64,000 nucleotides of DNA from Caballeronia turbans (GTDB lineage: Bacteria > Pseudomonadota > Gammaproteobacteria > Burkholderiales > Burkholderiaceae). Below are positions 62,965 through 64,000 of the stretch, one piece after another. The stretch covers positions 142,327 through 206,326 of the forward strand of contig FCOD02000010.1 of NCBI GenBank assembly GCA_001544655.2, written 5' to 3'. The number at the start of each line of letters is the position of its first letter. Position 1 is the stretch's first letter. The notes below the pieces were generated by a model that made no database searches, had not been told where the DNA came from, and saw only the letters and a list, made by a program, of their open reading frames with translations. The translations under genes and the position numbers were made by a program.

Positions 62965-63861
62965 GTGAGTTCCGAAAACCAGTCCGCACAGACCGCAGGC
63001 GCGCGGTTCCGCCAGGCCGTCAGAGACGAATCGCCGTTGCAGGTCGTGGGTGCGATCACCGCCTACGCCGCGAAGATGGCCGAAGCCGTCGGTTTCAAGG
63101 CGCTCTATCTGTCCGGCGGCGGCGTGGCCGCCAATTCGCTCGGCATCCCCGATCTCGGCATCAGCACGATGGAAGACGTGCTCATCGACGCGCGCCGCAT
63201 CACCGACGCCTCCTCGCTGCCGCTCATGGTCGACATCGACACGGGTTGGGGCGGCGCCTTCAACATCGCGCGCACGATCCGTTCGTTCATCAAGGCGGGC
63301 GTGGCTGCCGTCCATATCGAGGATCAGGTCGGGCAGAAGCGCTGCGGGCATCGCCCGGGCAAGGAAGTCGTGCCGACCGGCGAAATGGTCGATCGCGTGA
63401 AGGCCGCCGTCGATGCCCGCACCGACGAATCGTTCGTCATCATGGCGCGCACCGACGCGGCTGCCGCCGAAGGCATCGATGCGGCGATCGAGCGCGCCAT
63501 CGCCTATGTCGAGGCGGGCGCCGACATGATCTTCCCCGAAGCGATGAAAACGCTCGACGACTATCGCCGCTTCAAGGCCGCCGTGCGCGTGCCGATTCTC
63601 GCGAACCTGACCGAGTTCGGCTCCACGCCGTTCTTCACGGTCGATGAACTGAAGGATGCAAACGTCGACATCGCGTTGTATTGTTGCGGCGCGTATCGCG
63701 CGATGAACGCCGCCGCGCTCAACTTCTACGAGACCGTGAAGCGCGACGGCACGCAAAAGGCCGCCGTCGAAACGATGCAGACGCGCGCCGATCTGTACAA
63801 GTATCTCGGCTATCACGCCTACGAAGAGAAACTCGATCAGCTTTTTGCTGCGAAGAAATAA
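62965..63861 (+). CDS. prpB: 2-methylisocitrate lyase
   Basis: 298 residues from a GTG with AGGAG upstream. Isocitrate lyase superfamily: [37 protein letters not shown], the catalytic loop [13 protein letters not shown] and [15 protein letters not shown]. Splits 2-methylisocitrate to pyruvate and succinate in the methylcitrate cycle. First gene after the sigma-54 promoter. Confidence 0.95.
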   Translation: MSSENQSAQTAGARFRQAVRDESPLQVVGAITAYAAKMAEAVGFKALYLSGGGVAANSLGIPDLGISTMEDVLIDARRITDASSLPLMVDIDTGWGGAFNIARTIRSFIKAGVAAVHIEDQVGQKRCGHRPGKEVVPTGEMVDRVKAAVDARTDESFVIMARTDAAAAEGIDAAIERAIAYVEAGADMIFPEAMKTLDDYRRFKAAVRVPILANLTEFGSTPFFTVDELKDANVDIALYCCGAYRAMNAAALNFYETVKRDGTQKAAVETMQTRADLYKYLGYHAYEEKLDQLFAAKK

Positions 63862-63884
63862 CCCTTGTGAAGGAGACGAAATCA

Positions 63885-64000
63885 ATGAGCGAAGCAGACA
63901 ACAGCACCGCATCCGCAGGCGCATTCAAGCCGAAGAAATCCGTCGCGCTGTCCGGCGTGACGGCGGGCAATACCGCGCTGTGCACGGTCGGCAAGACCGG
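63885..64000 (+). CDS. prpC: 2-methylcitrate synthase (5' end only)
   Basis: The window ends after 38 codons: MSEADNSTASAGAFKPKKS followed by VALSGVTAGNTALCTVG, which is the usual prpC beginning (GV.AGNTA..TVG). AAGGAG precedes the ATG and the gene is 23 bases after prpB, as in standard prpBC operons. Condenses propionyl-CoA with oxaloacetate. Confidence 0.9.
   Translation, partial: MSEADNSTASAGAFKPKKSVALSGVTAGNTALCTVGKT

Noticed and set aside
1-64000. CRISPR arrays, tRNA/rRNA genes, intact insertion sequences, prophage
   Set aside because: No regularly spaced repeats, clover-leaf genes, transposase motifs or phage structural genes were recognised by eye; short elements could be missed without a search.

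Overview
The window is a GC-rich proteobacterial chromosome segment. It most resembles the Burkholderiales (Paraburkholderia/Caballeronia type). This rests on strong GC bias at third codon positions, the prpR/prpBC arrangement at the right end, an aryl-polyene (ape) locus with an embedded ammonia lyase, a Burkholderia-type porin remnant and many small Burkholderia-like hypothetical proteins. No rRNA, tRNA, CRISPR array or intact insertion sequence was seen. All family assignments come from reading the proteins by eye; no database search was run.

Left part (1-13.9 kb). It holds a truncated class III cyclase/AAA ATPase, OmpW, and a large hydrolase/membrane protein. A decayed stretch follows with a type VI secretion (TssK) remnant beside a sigma-factor-like gene. 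Next come an unusual receiver-LuxR-cNMP regulator and a class V aminotransferase. A LysR/MFS/LigJ-like hydratase/LigK-like aldolase set looks like the lower end of a protocatechuate- or gallate-type meta-cleavage route.

Middle part (14-32.4 kb). An LLM monooxygenase, a stress-type hypothetical/hydrolase trio and a truncated porin precede a five-gene operon (peptide-type ABC transporter plus a DszC/SfnB-like flavoprotein). Then follow a single-domain response regulator, a transglutaminase-like/zinc-peptidase pair, a small basic protein behind an alternative-hairpin leader, a BON-domain protein, a LivK-like binding protein, bluB and a lipoprotein with an RNase Sa/barnase fold that has lost two catalytic residues.

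Aryl-polyene locus (32.4-51.6 kb). Sixteen tightly overlapping minus-strand genes run 5' to 3' as chain-length factor, acyltransferase, two ACPs, membrane protein, ligase-dehydratase fusion, glycosyltransferase-acyltransferase, ammonia lyase, thioesterase, LolA-like, MMPL exporter, KS, dehydratase, KR, KS and an extra KS. Apart from the lyase, the fusion and the extra KS, this matches the E. coli apeC-apeR order as I remember it. Two paralogous small secreted proteins, a methyltransferase on the other strand and a halogenase-type flavoprotein follow. Together they suggest an aromatic starter made by the lyase, a type II PKS making the polyene, lipid attachment and export, and possible halogenation and methylation of the aryl head.

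Right part (52-64 kb). It contains a GAF-GGDEF diguanylate cyclase, a hipB/hipA pair with three evenly spaced operator-like repeats, a DUF2501 protein, a DUF1479 oxygenase-like protein divergent from an AraC regulator, an MsbA-type ABC exporter, and the prpR / sigma-54 promoter / prpB-prpC methylcitrate-cycle genes, cut by the window end.
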